Below, piece after piece: positions 1-10,583 of a DNA stretch of 64,000 bases. The notes below the pieces were generated by a model. It saw only the letters and a list, made by a program, of their open reading frames with translations, made no database searches and had not been told where the DNA came from. The DNA is from JAWKWH01 sp041397625. Its GTDB lineage: Bacteria > Pseudomonadota > Alphaproteobacteria > Rhizobiales > Rhizobiaceae. Position numbers and translations under genes: made by a program. Location: NCBI GenBank assembly GCA_041397625.1, contig JAWKWH010000004.1:124001-188000 (forward strand), written 5' to 3'. Each line of letters opens with the position of its first letter. Within the stretch, counting starts at the first letter, position 1.

Positions 1-520
1 GCGAGAAGGCGATCATCAGTGCCAGCGTCAGAGCGATGATGATCATCTGCATGTAGGAGAGCTGCACGACGATCGGACCGTTCTCGGTCACCCCTTCCAT
101 GATCGTCACGCCGCCGGATATCACCGGCTGCAGCGGCTTGACGCGGGCGCCCTGCGTCACCTGCACGAAGTTCTGCAGCACGATCGACATGCCGATGGCG
201 GTGATCAGCGGCGCCAGGCGGAACGAGCCGCGCAACGGCCTGTAGGCCAGCCGCTCCACCGTCCAGCCCCAGGCTGCGGTGAACAGCATCGCCAGGATCA
301 GCACCACCAGCAGGACCAGCGGCAGGAAGGCAAAGCCGAAAACCGCGGTCAGCGCCAGGAATGTCGCCAGCGCGATGAAGGCGCCGACCATGAAGATGTC
401 GCCATGGGCGAAATTGATCATGCCGATGATGCCGTAGACCATCGTGTAGCCGATGGCGATTAGCCCGTAGATCGAGCCCAGTGTCAGCCCGTTGATGAGC
501 TGCTGTACGAAATATTCCAT
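1..520 (-). CDS. livH: Branched-chain amino-acid ABC transporter permease LivH, partial
   Basis: Inner-membrane permease of a high-affinity branched-chain (or related) amino-acid ABC importer. The reading frame opens with ATG at 520 and runs off the left edge of the window, so about the first 173 residues are seen. The N-terminus MEYFVQQLINGLTLGSIYGL and the motif MINFAHGDIFMVGAF are hallmarks of the LivH family (PF02653). Several hydrophobic helices are visible. The rest of the transporter (LivM, LivG, LivF, binding protein) would lie to the left. It is on the same strand as the hydroxyproline epimerase, with a 256-bp gap. That makes a role in hydroxyproline or proline uptake possible, but this is inference only. 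Confidence 0.9.
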   Translation of the reverse strand, partial: MEYFVQQLINGLTLGSIYGLIAIGYTMVYGIIGMINFAHGDIFMVGAFIALATFLALTAVFGFAFLPLVLLVVLILAMLFTAAWGWTVERLAYRPLRGSFRLAPLITAIGMSIVLQNFVQVTQGARVKPLQPVISGGVTIMEGVTENGPIVVQLSYMQMIIIALTLALMIAFS

Positions 521-776
521 TTTATTTGATGGCTCCCCGGGAATGCTGCCGCCGACGCTGCATTCCAGTCTCCCGCTGTTCCCTCGCGGCTTGTCGCCGC
601 TTGTTGTGATTTCCCGTCCCCATGCCGGGATAGCGCTTGTGGTGACTTCCTGCAACGCTTCATGTCGAAGACCGTAGCCCTATCTCCGGCTGTGCACAAT
701 CTCTTTGCTTGGCCGAACCGGTTTCGCGGTCAGGTTGTCGGCTCTGCCGCACGCCCGTGCGCCCGTCATCCTTCCC

Positions 777-1778
777 TCATGTCACCGAAAAGCCTTTGAC
801 GAAAGGATCGCGGTCGTCGAGGAAGATGGTGTTCAGACCGGTCATGCGCGCCCAGCCGGCAATCGAAGGGATTATCGCCGGCCGGCCCGCCACCTCGGTT
901 TCGCCCTCGATGCGCCCCTCGAAGGTCGATCCGATGATCGATTCGTGCACGAAGCGATCGCCCTGCCTCAACCTTCCCGTCGCGTGCAATTGCGCCATGC
1001 GCGCCGAGGTGCCGGTGCCGCACGGGCTGCGGTCGATGGCGCGCTCGCCATAAAAGACGGCATTGCGCGCGCTGGCGCCTTCCGCCTTGGGCTGACCGGT
1101 CCACATGATGTGGGTCAACCGGTCGATCGCCGGCTTCTCCGGATGCACGAATTCGTAGAGCGCGTTCAGCCGCGCCCTCAGAATCGGGCTCCAGTCGAGC
1201 AGCTGGTCGACCGTGTGATCGTCCATGTCCTCGAAATTCGGCTGCGCCTCAACGATGGCGTAGAAATTTCCGCCATAGGCGATATCGACATAAAGATCGC
1301 CAAGGTCGGGGCATTCGACCTTCAGCTTCTCGGCATGGAGAAAGGACGGCACATTGGTGATCCGCACCTCCTCCACATACCGGCCTTCCTGCCGGTATTC
1401 CGCCTTGACCGCGCCCGCCGGCGTATCGAGCATCAGCACGCCCGGCGTCTTCGGCGTTACCAGTCCGTGCTCGAGCGCAAAGGTGACGGTGCCGATCGTG
1501 CCGTGACCGCACATCGGCAGGCAGCCCGACGTTTCGATGAACAGGATGGCGATGTCGCAGTCCGGTCGCGTCGACGGATATAGGAACGAGCCCGACATCA
1601 TGTCGTGGCCGCGCGGCTCGAACATCAGCCCGGTACGGATCCAGTCGTATTCGGCAAGAAAATGGGCGCGCTTTTCCATCATCGTCGCGCCGTCGAGCCG
1701 CGGCCCGCCGCCGGCGACCAGGCGAACCGGATTGCCGCACGTGTGCCCGTCGATGCAGAAGAAGGAATGGCGCGCCAT
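777..1778 (-). CDS. 4-hydroxyproline 2-epimerase (proline racemase family)
   Basis: Cytosolic cofactor-independent epimerase that interconverts trans-4-hydroxy-L-proline and cis-4-hydroxy-D-proline, the first step of bacterial hydroxyproline breakdown. The 333-residue length fits the family. Both catalytic cysteines are present: Cys90 in MCGHGTIG and Cys253 in SPCGTGTSAR. Two cysteines argue for an epimerase or racemase and against trans-3-hydroxyproline dehydratase, which has Thr at the second site. The ATG at 1778 (MARHSFFCIDGHTCGNPVR) was chosen because the family starts there. A longer in-frame extension upstream has no family similarity and runs into the remnant gene. Proline racemase is the alternative; the neighbouring DapA-family remnant favours hydroxyproline. 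Confidence 0.85.
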   Translation of the reverse strand: MARHSFFCIDGHTCGNPVRLVAGGGPRLDGATMMEKRAHFLAEYDWIRTGLMFEPRGHDMMSGSFLYPSTRPDCDIAILFIETSGCLPMCGHGTIGTVTFALEHGLVTPKTPGVLMLDTPAGAVKAEYRQEGRYVEEVRITNVPSFLHAEKLKVECPDLGDLYVDIAYGGNFYAIVEAQPNFEDMDDHTVDQLLDWSPILRARLNALYEFVHPEKPAIDRLTHIMWTGQPKAEGASARNAVFYGERAIDRSPCGTGTSARMAQLHATGRLRQGDRFVHESIIGSTFEGRIEGETEVAGRPAIIPSIAGWARMTGLNTIFLDDRDPFVKGFSVT

Positions 1779-1854
1779 GGATGTCAGAACCTGTCGGGAC
1801 GGAAGGGCGTGAGATCGATCGGCGCAGATTGGCGGAAAACCAGGCCCCCGATCA

Positions 1855-2116
1855 AGCGTCCCGTCGCCGCGGCCTGCGCACCCGGTCATTGGTTCCGATG
1901 GCGTTCACCCCGGCAAGCTTGATGTTCTGGACCAGATAGGTCGACACGGTCGAGGTCGAACTGCGGCCCCTCGCCGAGCGAGCCGCTGACGATGATGCCG
2001 TGACAGCCCCGTCTCCATCTGCAGCGCGAAACAGCGTTCCATCCCGGCATGGTCGAGCGTGTCGTCTCCCTCGAACTTGGCGGTGACCGCCGGGTAAACA
2101 CCGTTCCACTTTGCAT
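1855..2116 (-). pseudogene. Remnant of a DapA-family gene (probable hydroxyproline-pathway deaminase)
   Basis: The minus strand between the epimerase and the GntR regulator encodes pieces of a dihydrodipicolinate synthase-family protein in different frames. Just after the ATG at 2116, one frame reads KWNGVYPAVTAKFEGDDTLD, a typical DapA-family start. It shifts after METG into CHGIIVSGSLGEG, the family's substrate-loop region. A third frame then reads STYLVQNIKLAG and GTNDRVRRPR, which resemble the extreme C-terminus of the family. An early frameshift, a second frameshift and loss of the central part (inferred as about 200 codons) make it non-functional. The DapA-family enzyme of this pathway is 1-pyrroline-4-hydroxy-2-carboxylate deaminase. 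The family call is firm from motifs; the exact enzyme is inferred from the neighbouring epimerase. Confidence 0.7.
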
Positions 2117-2126
2117 CGTCCTCTCA

Positions 2127-2148
2127 ATTGATATATCAATGATATATC
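2127..2148. promoter_or_regulatory. Palindromic operator upstream of the GntR regulator gene
   Basis: ATTGATATATCAAT (2127-2140) is a perfect 14-bp palindrome. It is followed at once by a second GATATATC (2141-2148), so the core GATATATC occurs twice, 11 bp apart. Such AT-rich palindromes in a GC-rich setting are typical operators of FadR-subfamily GntR proteins. The site lies between the divergent regulator gene and the hydroxyproline-locus remnant. It overlaps a possible ATG at 2139, which is why the regulator start was placed further downstream. No binding data. Confidence 0.55.
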
Positions 2149-2189
2149 TGACGGCTCGAAAGCTTGTCGACACGAAACCGGAGCCGGCC

Positions 2190-2864
2190 ATGCCCGCTGC
2201 CGCCGAAAAGACCACCGAACCGACGAGAAAGGCCGAACCGGCCTCGGTCGCCGCCTATCGCGCGCTGGAACGCATGATCGTCACGCTGGCCCTGCCGCCG
2301 TCGGCTGCGGTCTCGGAGGGCGAACTGACGGAGCGCAGCGGCTTCGGCCGCACGCCGGTGCGCGAAGCGCTGCAGCGCCTGGCCTGGGAGGGCTTGGTCG
2401 ATATCCGCCCGCGCTCGGGCATCGTCATCGCGCCGATCAATCCGTCCGACTGGCTGAAGGTCATCGATGCGCGCCGTGGCGTCGAGATCATCCTGGCCCG
2501 CTCGGCGGCGCGGTTTCTGAGCCGGGACGCCGCCCAGCGCTTCCACGACGTGGCGCTTGCCATGCGCAAGGCCGCGATCATGAGCAATGTGATGGCCTTC
2601 CTCGACGCCGACCGCCGTTTCGACGAGGCGCTGTCGGAGGCCGCCGACAACAATTTCGCCGCCCGGTTTGCGGAACCGTTGCAGACCCATTCGCGTCGCT
2701 TCTGGTTCCGCTACCAGAGCGAGGACGGGCTCGCCACCTCGACCGAACATCACCTCGCCATTATCGCGGCGATCGCCGACGGCGATGTCGACGGCGCCGA
2801 GCAGGCGGCCGGCCGGTTGATGGATGTGTTGCGCGGCTACGCGGAGAAACTGGCGCTCGCCTAG
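2190..2864 (+). CDS. GntR-family (FadR subfamily) transcriptional regulator
   Basis: DNA-binding regulator with an N-terminal winged helix-turn-helix. The motif GELTERSGFGRTPVREALQR is at about residues 50-69, and an all-helical FCD ligand-binding domain follows. The 224 residues from the ATG at 2190 fit the family. In-frame starts further upstream would place the palindromic operator inside the coding region. It is divergent from the hydroxyproline epimerase and the DapA remnant, so it probably controls that operon in response to hydroxyproline or a pathway intermediate (inference). With the deaminase gene broken, the regulator may now serve a partial or different pathway. Confidence 0.88.
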   Translation: MPAAAEKTTEPTRKAEPASVAAYRALERMIVTLALPPSAAVSEGELTERSGFGRTPVREALQRLAWEGLVDIRPRSGIVIAPINPSDWLKVIDARRGVEIILARSAARFLSRDAAQRFHDVALAMRKAAIMSNVMAFLDADRRFDEALSEAADNNFAARFAEPLQTHSRRFWFRYQSEDGLATSTEHHLAIIAAIADGDVDGAEQAAGRLMDVLRGYAEKLALA

Positions 2865-2971
2865 ATGCATTGATAGCCGGCTATACGCATGGCGAGCGCC
2901 CTTGCGCGGGCGTTCGAACTGCCTGCGCGCCCACAGCAAGGCGAGGACGCGCAAGCGGATGATCGTCCGGC

Positions 2972-4471
<1,500 letters not shown>

Positions 4472-4551
4472 GATCTGCTCTCCTTTGGACTTGATCGCCC
4501 GCATTGTCCGGCTTCTCGCCGGTGAAGGCAATGCCGCGAAAGCCGCAACCG

Positions 4552-4591
4552 ATGTGCACATTTTGACATAAGAGCAAACAAGTGCTTCAAA
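4552..4591 (+). promoter_or_regulatory. Probable LysR gene promoter and palindrome in the mmsA-lysR divergent region
   Basis: TTGACA (4563-4568) and TTCAAA (4586-4591) are separated by 17 bp: a perfect -35 with a weak -10 for the plus-strand LysR gene. The predicted transcript would begin near 4598, which fits a start codon at 4624. Directly upstream, ATGTGCACAT (4552-4561) is a perfect 10-bp palindrome and a candidate for part of a LysR operator controlling both directions. Confidence 0.45.
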
Positions 4592-4623
4592 TGGCGCACC
4601 ATGTCATGGCATACTCAACCGTC

Positions 4624-5505
4624 ATGAACTGGGACGATCTGAAGATCTTTCTCGCCGTTGCGCGCGCCGGCCAGTTTCTCGGCGCGGCCAGGCGTCTCGG
4701 CCTCAACCACGCCACGGTCGCCCGCCGCGTCAGCGCGCTCGAGCGCGCCGCGGGCGGCGTGTTGTTCCATCGACGCACCACCGGCGCGGTGCTGACGGAG
4801 GCCGGCGGGCAACTGCTGCGCATCGCCGAACGCGTCGAGGCGGAGGTCAACGGCGTCAAGGCCGCCGTGGCGCCGACGGAGACCGCCGTCGCCGGCACGG
4901 TGCGCATCGGCGCGCCCGACGGTTTCGGTGTCGCCTTCCTGGCGTCGCGCCTTGCCGGACTGTCCGCGCGTCACCCGTCGCTGTCGGTGCAGCTCGTGCC
5001 GGTGCCGCGCAGCTTCTCGCTGTCGCGCAACGAGGCCGATATCGCCATCACCGTCGAGCGTCCCACCGAGGGCAGGCTGGTCGCCTCCAGGCTGGTCGAT
5101 TACACGCTCGGCCTCTACGCCTCGCAGGCCTACGCCGCCGCGCACGGCCTGCCCGCCACCGCCGCCGAGCTCCACGGCCACCGCCTCGTCGGCCATGTGC
5201 CGGACCTCGTGTTCAACCCGTCGCTCGACTACGCCACCGAATTCAGCCCCTCGTGGCAGGCCGGCTTCCAGGTGTCGTCGGCGCTCGGCCAGGTCGAGGC
5301 GGTACGCGCCGGCGCCGGTATCGGCATCCTGCACACATTCATCGGCCGCGCCCATGACGACCTCGTCGCGCTCGACGGCTTCGAGCCCGTGCGCCGCGCC
5401 TACTGGATGGTGTTCCACGAATCCGCCCGCCCGCTGCCGCAGGTGCGCGCCGCCGCCCGCTTCATCCGCGAGATCGTCGACGACAGCCGGGCGATCTTCG
5501 CCTAA
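4624..5505 (+). CDS. LysR-family transcriptional regulator
   Basis: Regulator with an N-terminal helix-turn-helix (MNWDDLKIFLAVARAGQF; the recognition region around NHATVARRVSALE, residues 28-40) and a periplasmic-binding-protein-like effector domain from about residue 90. It has 293 residues. ATG 4624 is chosen because LysR proteins usually begin within a few residues of the DLxxF motif and because the probable promoter lies just upstream. It is divergent from mmsA and so a likely regulator of it. The ASN/HATVARR type of recognition helix is common in rhizobial regulators of amino-acid and aldehyde metabolism. It ends 6 bp from the convergent purH stop. Confidence 0.88.
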   Translation: MNWDDLKIFLAVARAGQFLGAARRLGLNHATVARRVSALERAAGGVLFHRRTTGAVLTEAGGQLLRIAERVEAEVNGVKAAVAPTETAVAGTVRIGAPDGFGVAFLASRLAGLSARHPSLSVQLVPVPRSFSLSRNEADIAITVERPTEGRLVASRLVDYTLGLYASQAYAAAHGLPATAAELHGHRLVGHVPDLVFNPSLDYATEFSPSWQAGFQVSSALGQVEAVRAGAGIGILHTFIGRAHDDLVALDGFEPVRRAYWMVFHESARPLPQVRAAARFIREIVDDSRAIFA

Positions 5506-5511
5506 GCGGTT

Positions 5512-7128
5512 CTAGTGACGGAAGTGGCGCATGCCGGTGAACGCCATGGCGATGCCGTGCTCGTCGGCCGCCGCGATTACCTCGTCGTCGCGCATCGACC
5601 CGCCGGGCTGGATCACCGCCGTCGCGCCCGCCTCGATCGCCGACAAAAGCCCGTCGGCAAAGGGGAAGAAGGCGTCCGACGCCACCACCGACCCCCTGGT
5701 CGCCGGCTCGGCCGCACCTGCCGCCTCGGCCGCGTCCAAGGCCTTGCGCGCGGCGATGCGCGAGGAATCGACCCTACTCATCTGGCCTGCGCCGATGCCG
5801 ACTGTCGCGCCGTCCCTTACATAGACGATGGCGTTGGATTTGACGTGCTTGGCGACGCTGAAGGCAAAGACCATGTCGGCGAGTTCGGCTTCGGTCGGCT
5901 GCCGCCTGGTCACGACCTTCAGCTCCGAGGTCGCGATCCGGCCGTTGTCGCGCGACTGCACCAGCAGTCCGCCGGCAACCGACCTGACCGCAAGGCCCGG
6001 CGCGGCCGGGTCCGGCAGCCCGCCGGTCGTCAGCAGCCGCAGATTCTTCTTGCCCGCGACGATGGCGCGGGCTTCCTCGCTTGCCGACGGCGCGATGATC
6101 ACCTCGGTGAAAATCTCGACGATCTCATCGGCAGCCTCGGCGTCGAGCTCGCGGTTCAGCGCCACGATGCCGCCGAACGCCGAAACCGGGTCGCAGGCGA
6201 GCGCCTTGCGATAGGCATCCACCACGGTGGCGCCGGTCGCCACGCCGCACGGATTGGCGTGCTTGATGATGGCGACGGCGGCGCTCTCGGCGGGATCGAA
6301 CTCGGCGGCGAGCTCGAATGCGGCGTCGGTATCGTTGATGTTGTTGTAGGAAAGCTGTTTGCCCTGGAGCTGGATCGCGGTGGCCACGCCCGGCCGCTTC
6401 TCGCCGGTCAGGTAGAAGCCGGCATTCTGGTGCGGGTTCTCGCCGTAGCGCATCACCGATTGCAGCCGCCCGCCAAAGGCGCGCCAGTCGGGATTGTCGA
6501 TCGCCAGATGTTCGGCGAACCAGCCTGAGACCGCCGCGTCATAGGCGGCGGTGCGTGAGAACGCCTTTGCCGCCAGCCGCTGGCGCACGGCGAGCGGCAG
6601 CGCCCCGTCATGCGCGACGAGCGCTTCCAGCAGGTCGTCGTAGTCGGCCGGATCGGTGACCACCGCCACATAGGCGTGGTTCTTGGCCGCGGCGCGAACC
6701 ATTGCCGGCCCGCCGATGTCGATGTTCTCGATGATCGCCGCCGCGTCGCCGCCGCCGCGCCGCACCTCCTCGAACGGATAAAGATTGATCACCACCAGGT
6801 CGAACGGCTCGATGTCGTGCGCCGCAAGTGCGGCGGCGTGATCCTCGTCGTCGCGGATCGCCAGCAGCCCGCCATGCACCGACGGGTGCAGCGTCTTGAC
6901 GCGGCCGTCCATGATCTCGGGGAAACCGGTGACCTCGGATATGTCGGTCACCGCCACGCCGGCCGCCGCGATCGCCCTGGCCGTACCGCCGGTGGAGACG
7001 AGATCGACCCCGCGGCCGGCCAGTGCCACGGCGAGCCCGTCAAGCCCGCTCTTGTCGGAAACGGAAATCAGCGCCCGGCGAACCGGCACCAGATCGGGAG
7101 CGGGAATGTTCTTGGAAGCGACAGCCAT
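5512..7128 (-). CDS. purH: Bifunctional AICAR formyltransferase / IMP cyclohydrolase
   Basis: Catalyses the last two steps of de novo IMP synthesis in the cytoplasm. The N-terminal IMP cyclohydrolase domain has RRALISVSDKSGLDGLA at about 17-33 and GRVKTLHPSVHGGLLA near 75. The C-terminal transformylase domain contains the KHANPCG catalytic motif near 290 and a terminal TGMRHFRH. The 538 residues are normal for PurH. ATG 7128 is preferred; an in-frame GTG nine bases upstream is possible. It lies last in the minus-strand series rsmB-like, heparinase-like, purH, an arrangement I associate with rhizobia. The start is 67 bp from the heparinase-family stop. Confidence 0.96.
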   Translation of the reverse strand: MAVASKNIPAPDLVPVRRALISVSDKSGLDGLAVALAGRGVDLVSTGGTARAIAAAGVAVTDISEVTGFPEIMDGRVKTLHPSVHGGLLAIRDDEDHAAALAAHDIEPFDLVVINLYPFEEVRRGGGDAAAIIENIDIGGPAMVRAAAKNHAYVAVVTDPADYDDLLEALVAHDGALPLAVRQRLAAKAFSRTAAYDAAVSGWFAEHLAIDNPDWRAFGGRLQSVMRYGENPHQNAGFYLTGEKRPGVATAIQLQGKQLSYNNINDTDAAFELAAEFDPAESAAVAIIKHANPCGVATGATVVDAYRKALACDPVSAFGGIVALNRELDAEAADEIVEIFTEVIIAPSASEEARAIVAGKKNLRLLTTGGLPDPAAPGLAVRSVAGGLLVQSRDNGRIATSELKVVTRRQPTEAELADMVFAFSVAKHVKSNAIVYVRDGATVGIGAGQMSRVDSSRIAARKALDAAEAAGAAEPATRGSVVASDAFFPFADGLLSAIEAGATAVIQPGGSMRDDEVIAAADEHGIAMAFTGMRHFRH

Positions 7129-7195
7129 CGGCGACACACATTTTACGGGGATCGGGATGCCGCCGGACCTATCACGGCCCGCGCCGCAGCGCTAC

Positions 7196-8950
7196 TCATG
7201 CGCCCTCGTCTTCCCCGTCTGTTTGCGTCGCCGCCATCGTGCCGCCGCCAATGGCGGTCCTCGTCAGCCTCCACGTCACTTCCGGCGTTTCCGAGGCACG
7301 AAAGGCCAGCACCAGCTGGCTGGTCTTCTGCGGTCCGGCAATACCGGCGAAAAACAGCGATTCCTCGGCAGTCACGTCCGCCAGCGACGCGGTGAACACC
7401 CAGGTATCGGCGCCCGCCCCGGTCAGCACGAAACGGTCGGCCTCGTCGCGGAAAAGCTCGATATCCGGATGCAGGTGGAACCGCACCGTCACGCGGTCAT
7501 GATCGCCCCCGCGCGCCGCGCCGCCGCCCTGTCTGGCAATGCGATCCTTGCCGTCGACCACGCTGCCGTCATGCGACAGCGCGATCTCGCGCTCGTGCAG
7601 CAGGCCGTAGCGCGACAGATAACCGTCATGGGTGGCGCGAAAGCTCTGGTTCCTGTCGGCGTCATGGCGGTCGACAACCACCCGGCGCGGGCCGGCGACC
7701 AGCGGCGTGCCCAGCAATTCGCCCGCTTTCGACGAGCTGTTGAAGCGGCATGAGGATGCATCGTTGAGCGTCGCCGTCGAATGGGCGGCGGTGACGCGGG
7801 CCAGCGCCCGGTAGTCCTGCGGTCCATAGGTGTCGATACCGGCATTGACGATGAACTGATGCCGTCCCGACGACATCTCGAACGACAGGCAGCCGGCATG
7901 GGCGTCGGCCGACACGTCGACCGGCGGCGGCGCGCCGGTATCGGCGATCACCGTCGTGCCGCCCATTACCATGCGCTGGTAACCGGAAAACGACGCGTTG
8001 AGCAGCGGCGCGCCCGCCGTGTCGTCATGGCGCAGGATTGCCGCCACCCGGTCGGGGATCGTCGCGCCCATGCCGTTGAAATGGGCGAGATTGCCGTCCT
8101 GATGACGGAAGAACCGCAGCGCCGGCAGCATCCGCTCAACCGCGCCGATCAACGCTGCCGGCGTCTCGGCGCCCTGGCTGGTATAGGTGTGGCGCAGCGG
8201 CAGCAGGTCGGCGAGCAGTTCGAGCAGCACATGCGGATTGCGCGAGATATGGCCGCCATCGGGCAGGATCTGCCGGTCGAGCTCGATGGCGAGATTGCGC
8301 GAAGCCGATCGCAATGTCGAACTGGCCACCGGCAGCGACAGCGCCGCAAACGCCAGCGCGATGCGCGCGCGCAGCCGTTCGTCTCCACCCTTCATTTCCG
8401 GCGTCATCGAGCGCAGATAGCGTATCTGCACGGCGATCGATTTCAGATAGCTGCGATAGAATGGAAACTCCGCCCCCTGCAGCACAGTGGTCGAGTGCTG
8501 CAGCCAGGCGATGATGCGCCACGCCGTCACCTCCGGCTCCCAGGCCACCCCCTCGATGCGGCGGCCATGGGTCTCGATCCAGTCGGCGGTCAGCGCCCGC
8601 GCATTGGCCGACGCCAGCTCCGTTCCCGCCTCGCGCAGGTGCCGCAGCCAGCGGAAACCGTGCAGCGCTTCCTGCCACGGCGGGTGATGCACCTCGACCA
8701 TGAAGGGAGACAAGCCGCCTGTGTCGACGAAATGGCCGGCGAAGGGAAACCGGCCGGCATAGATCTCCGCGGCGATCTCGCGGTCGGCCAATCTCAGATC
8801 GGGCGGCGCGATCAGCACACGCTCGGGCGTGCGCCCGGAAAACCGCCAGCGATAGACGGGTCCGGCGCGCAGCCGTCGCTTGATGCGGCGCCAGTACTCG
8901 CGCGCGACAAGCCCCCAAACACGCGATGTGTCGGCTGCTGCGTTCGCCAA
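7196..8950 (-). CDS. Heparinase II/III family protein
   Basis: Large protein of 584 residues with the heparinase II/III architecture: an all-alpha N-terminal toroid (to about residue 330) and a C-terminal beta-sandwich domain. The latter contains AGCLSFEMSSGRHQFIVNAG near 365-384 and HSTATLNDASS near 405. Family members cleave acidic polysaccharides, but the substrate of this rhizobial branch is unknown and no secretion signal is evident. The start is TTG at 8950, nine bases after a strong GGGGAGG site. An ATG start would remove conserved N-terminal sequence. It is part of the series with rsmB and purH. Confidence 0.85.
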   Translation of the reverse strand: MANAAADTSRVWGLVAREYWRRIKRRLRAGPVYRWRFSGRTPERVLIAPPDLRLADREIAAEIYAGRFPFAGHFVDTGGLSPFMVEVHHPPWQEALHGFRWLRHLREAGTELASANARALTADWIETHGRRIEGVAWEPEVTAWRIIAWLQHSTTVLQGAEFPFYRSYLKSIAVQIRYLRSMTPEMKGGDERLRARIALAFAALSLPVASSTLRSASRNLAIELDRQILPDGGHISRNPHVLLELLADLLPLRHTYTSQGAETPAALIGAVERMLPALRFFRHQDGNLAHFNGMGATIPDRVAAILRHDDTAGAPLLNASFSGYQRMVMGGTTVIADTGAPPPVDVSADAHAGCLSFEMSSGRHQFIVNAGIDTYGPQDYRALARVTAAHSTATLNDASSCRFNSSSKAGELLGTPLVAGPRRVVVDRHDADRNQSFRATHDGYLSRYGLLHEREIALSHDGSVVDGKDRIARQGGGAARGGDHDRVTVRFHLHPDIELFRDEADRFVLTGAGADTWVFTASLADVTAEESLFFAGIAGPQKTSQLVLAFRASETPEVTWRLTRTAIGGGTMAATQTDGEDEGA

Positions 8951-9078
8951 ACGAGTTTACCTCCCCGATTTCCGCCGTCCGGACCCCGACGATCCGCTCG
9001 AACCCTAGAATATTGGCTGATTCGCGCGAAGTCCTAAATGGGGACGGAGCGCGGCAATCCCCGTCATTCCGGCGACAT

Positions 9079-10428
9079 TCAGCCGCGGCGGCGAAAACGC
9101 GCGGCGAAAAACCCGTCCATGCCTGAAATTTCCGGCCGGCCGAGATCCATGTCGGCCGGCGTGGTCCGGAGCCAGCCGCGTTCCGTGATCCAGCCGTCGA
9201 TGCCCGCGATCTCCCCCGGAGCGACGGGAAGCGCCTCGACCTCCGGCGTCTCGCCGACGAACTGCTCCGCCACCGCCTCGCCTTCCGTCGGATCGAGCGA
9301 GCAGTTGGCAAAGACGATCACGCCGCCGGGCTTCGTCAGCCGCACTGTTTCGGCGAGCAGCCTCGACTGCAGGTCGGCAAGCTTGGCGATGTCGTCCGGC
9401 GTTTTCGTCCACGGCACATCCGGATGCCGGCGCACCGTGCCGGTCGATGAGCACGGCGCGTCGAGCAGCACGGCATCGAACGGCATCTCCGGCTCGAACG
9501 TCGTCAGATCGGCGGCGATGACCGTTGCTTCCAGGCGCAGCCGTCTCAGGTTTTCGGCAAGCCTGCTGAGCCGGTTCTTCGAGATGTCGACCGCCGTCAC
9601 GCGCGCGCCGGCACTGGCGATCTGTGCCGTCTTGCCGCCGGGCGCGGCGCATAGATCGGCAACGTCGCGTCCGGCGACATCGCCTAGCAGGCGGGAGGGA
9701 AGCGCCGCAGCGGCGTCCTGCACCCACCAGGCGCCCTCCTCGTAGCCCGGCAGCGCGCCGACCGGACCGTCGAGTTTCGCAAGCCGCACCGATCCGGTCG
9801 GCGTGACAATGCCGCCCAGCCTTTCTGCCCACGCCTGTGGTTGGTCTCGCACCGTCAGGTCGACCGGCGCCGGGCGGCGATGTGCCTCAAGGATAGCCGT
9901 CGCCTTCTCGTCGCCATAGACCCCCGCCAACCGCGCGGCGAACCAGTCCGGCGCGTCGACGGTCTTTTCCAGCACCGTCGGCAGCCGGGCCGTCTTTCGC
10001 CGCCCGATTGCCCGCAACACGGCGTTGACCAGCCCCGCAAAGCGCCTTGTCCGCGGATCGTCGCCGGCATGGGCGACAGCGAGATCCACCGCCGCCCGGT
10101 CGGGAACATCGAGAAACAGCATCTGCGCCAGCGCCACATGCAGGATGTGGCCGAGCGTCGCCGCGTTTGCGGGAAGCGGCCGGTCGAGCCGCTCGGCCAG
10201 CATCGCCGAGATCGTCATCCGGTAGCGCAGCGTCGTCGCCAGGATCGCCCTAACCAGCGCCCGGTCGCGCGGTTCCAGCGCCAGATATTGCGGGTGGCCG
10301 TGATGGTCGTCGGTGAGCCCGTCGGCCGGCGTCCTGCGGTCGACGATCGCCGCCAGCAGGCGCGCCGCCGTCTTTCGCGCCGCAAGCCCCGGCCGCTCGC
10401 CCGCGCCCGCGCCCGGCCGGCTCGCCAT
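9079..10428 (-). CDS. rsmB: RsmB-family 16S rRNA (cytosine-C5) methyltransferase
   Basis: Adds a 5-methyl group to a cytosine of RNA, probably 16S rRNA, using S-adenosylmethionine. The N-terminal NusB-like domain (about residues 15-150) is typical of RsmB. The C-terminal Rossmann domain has the SAM motif LCAAPGGKTAQ (near 260), the proline-cysteine motif DAPCSSTGTVRRHPD and the catalytic cysteine region FANCSLDPTEGE. It has 449 residues. ATG 10428 has AGGGA about ten bases upstream; longer in-frame starts reach into low-complexity arginine-rich sequence. It is the first gene of the minus-strand series ending in purH and divergent from the succinate dehydrogenase assembly factor gene. Confidence 0.9.
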   Translation of the reverse strand: MASRPGAGAGERPGLAARKTAARLLAAIVDRRTPADGLTDDHHGHPQYLALEPRDRALVRAILATTLRYRMTISAMLAERLDRPLPANAATLGHILHVALAQMLFLDVPDRAAVDLAVAHAGDDPRTRRFAGLVNAVLRAIGRRKTARLPTVLEKTVDAPDWFAARLAGVYGDEKATAILEAHRRPAPVDLTVRDQPQAWAERLGGIVTPTGSVRLAKLDGPVGALPGYEEGAWWVQDAAAALPSRLLGDVAGRDVADLCAAPGGKTAQIASAGARVTAVDISKNRLSRLAENLRRLRLEATVIAADLTTFEPEMPFDAVLLDAPCSSTGTVRRHPDVPWTKTPDDIAKLADLQSRLLAETVRLTKPGGVIVFANCSLDPTEGEAVAEQFVGETPEVEALPVAPGEIAGIDGWITERGWLRTTPADMDLGRPEISGMDGFFAARFRRRG

Positions 10429-10583
10429 GATCTTTTTCCCTGCTGGTCTCATCGCCCTGCCTCTCGGCGCTCGAGGCCGGACTGTCAAGCGCCGGGCGCA
10501 CCGGCTGCCGCCGCGACGCCTCGCCAGCCGCGCCATGATCGCCTATAGAAGGTTCGCACCGCAGCCGATCCGGGAAACGAGCG

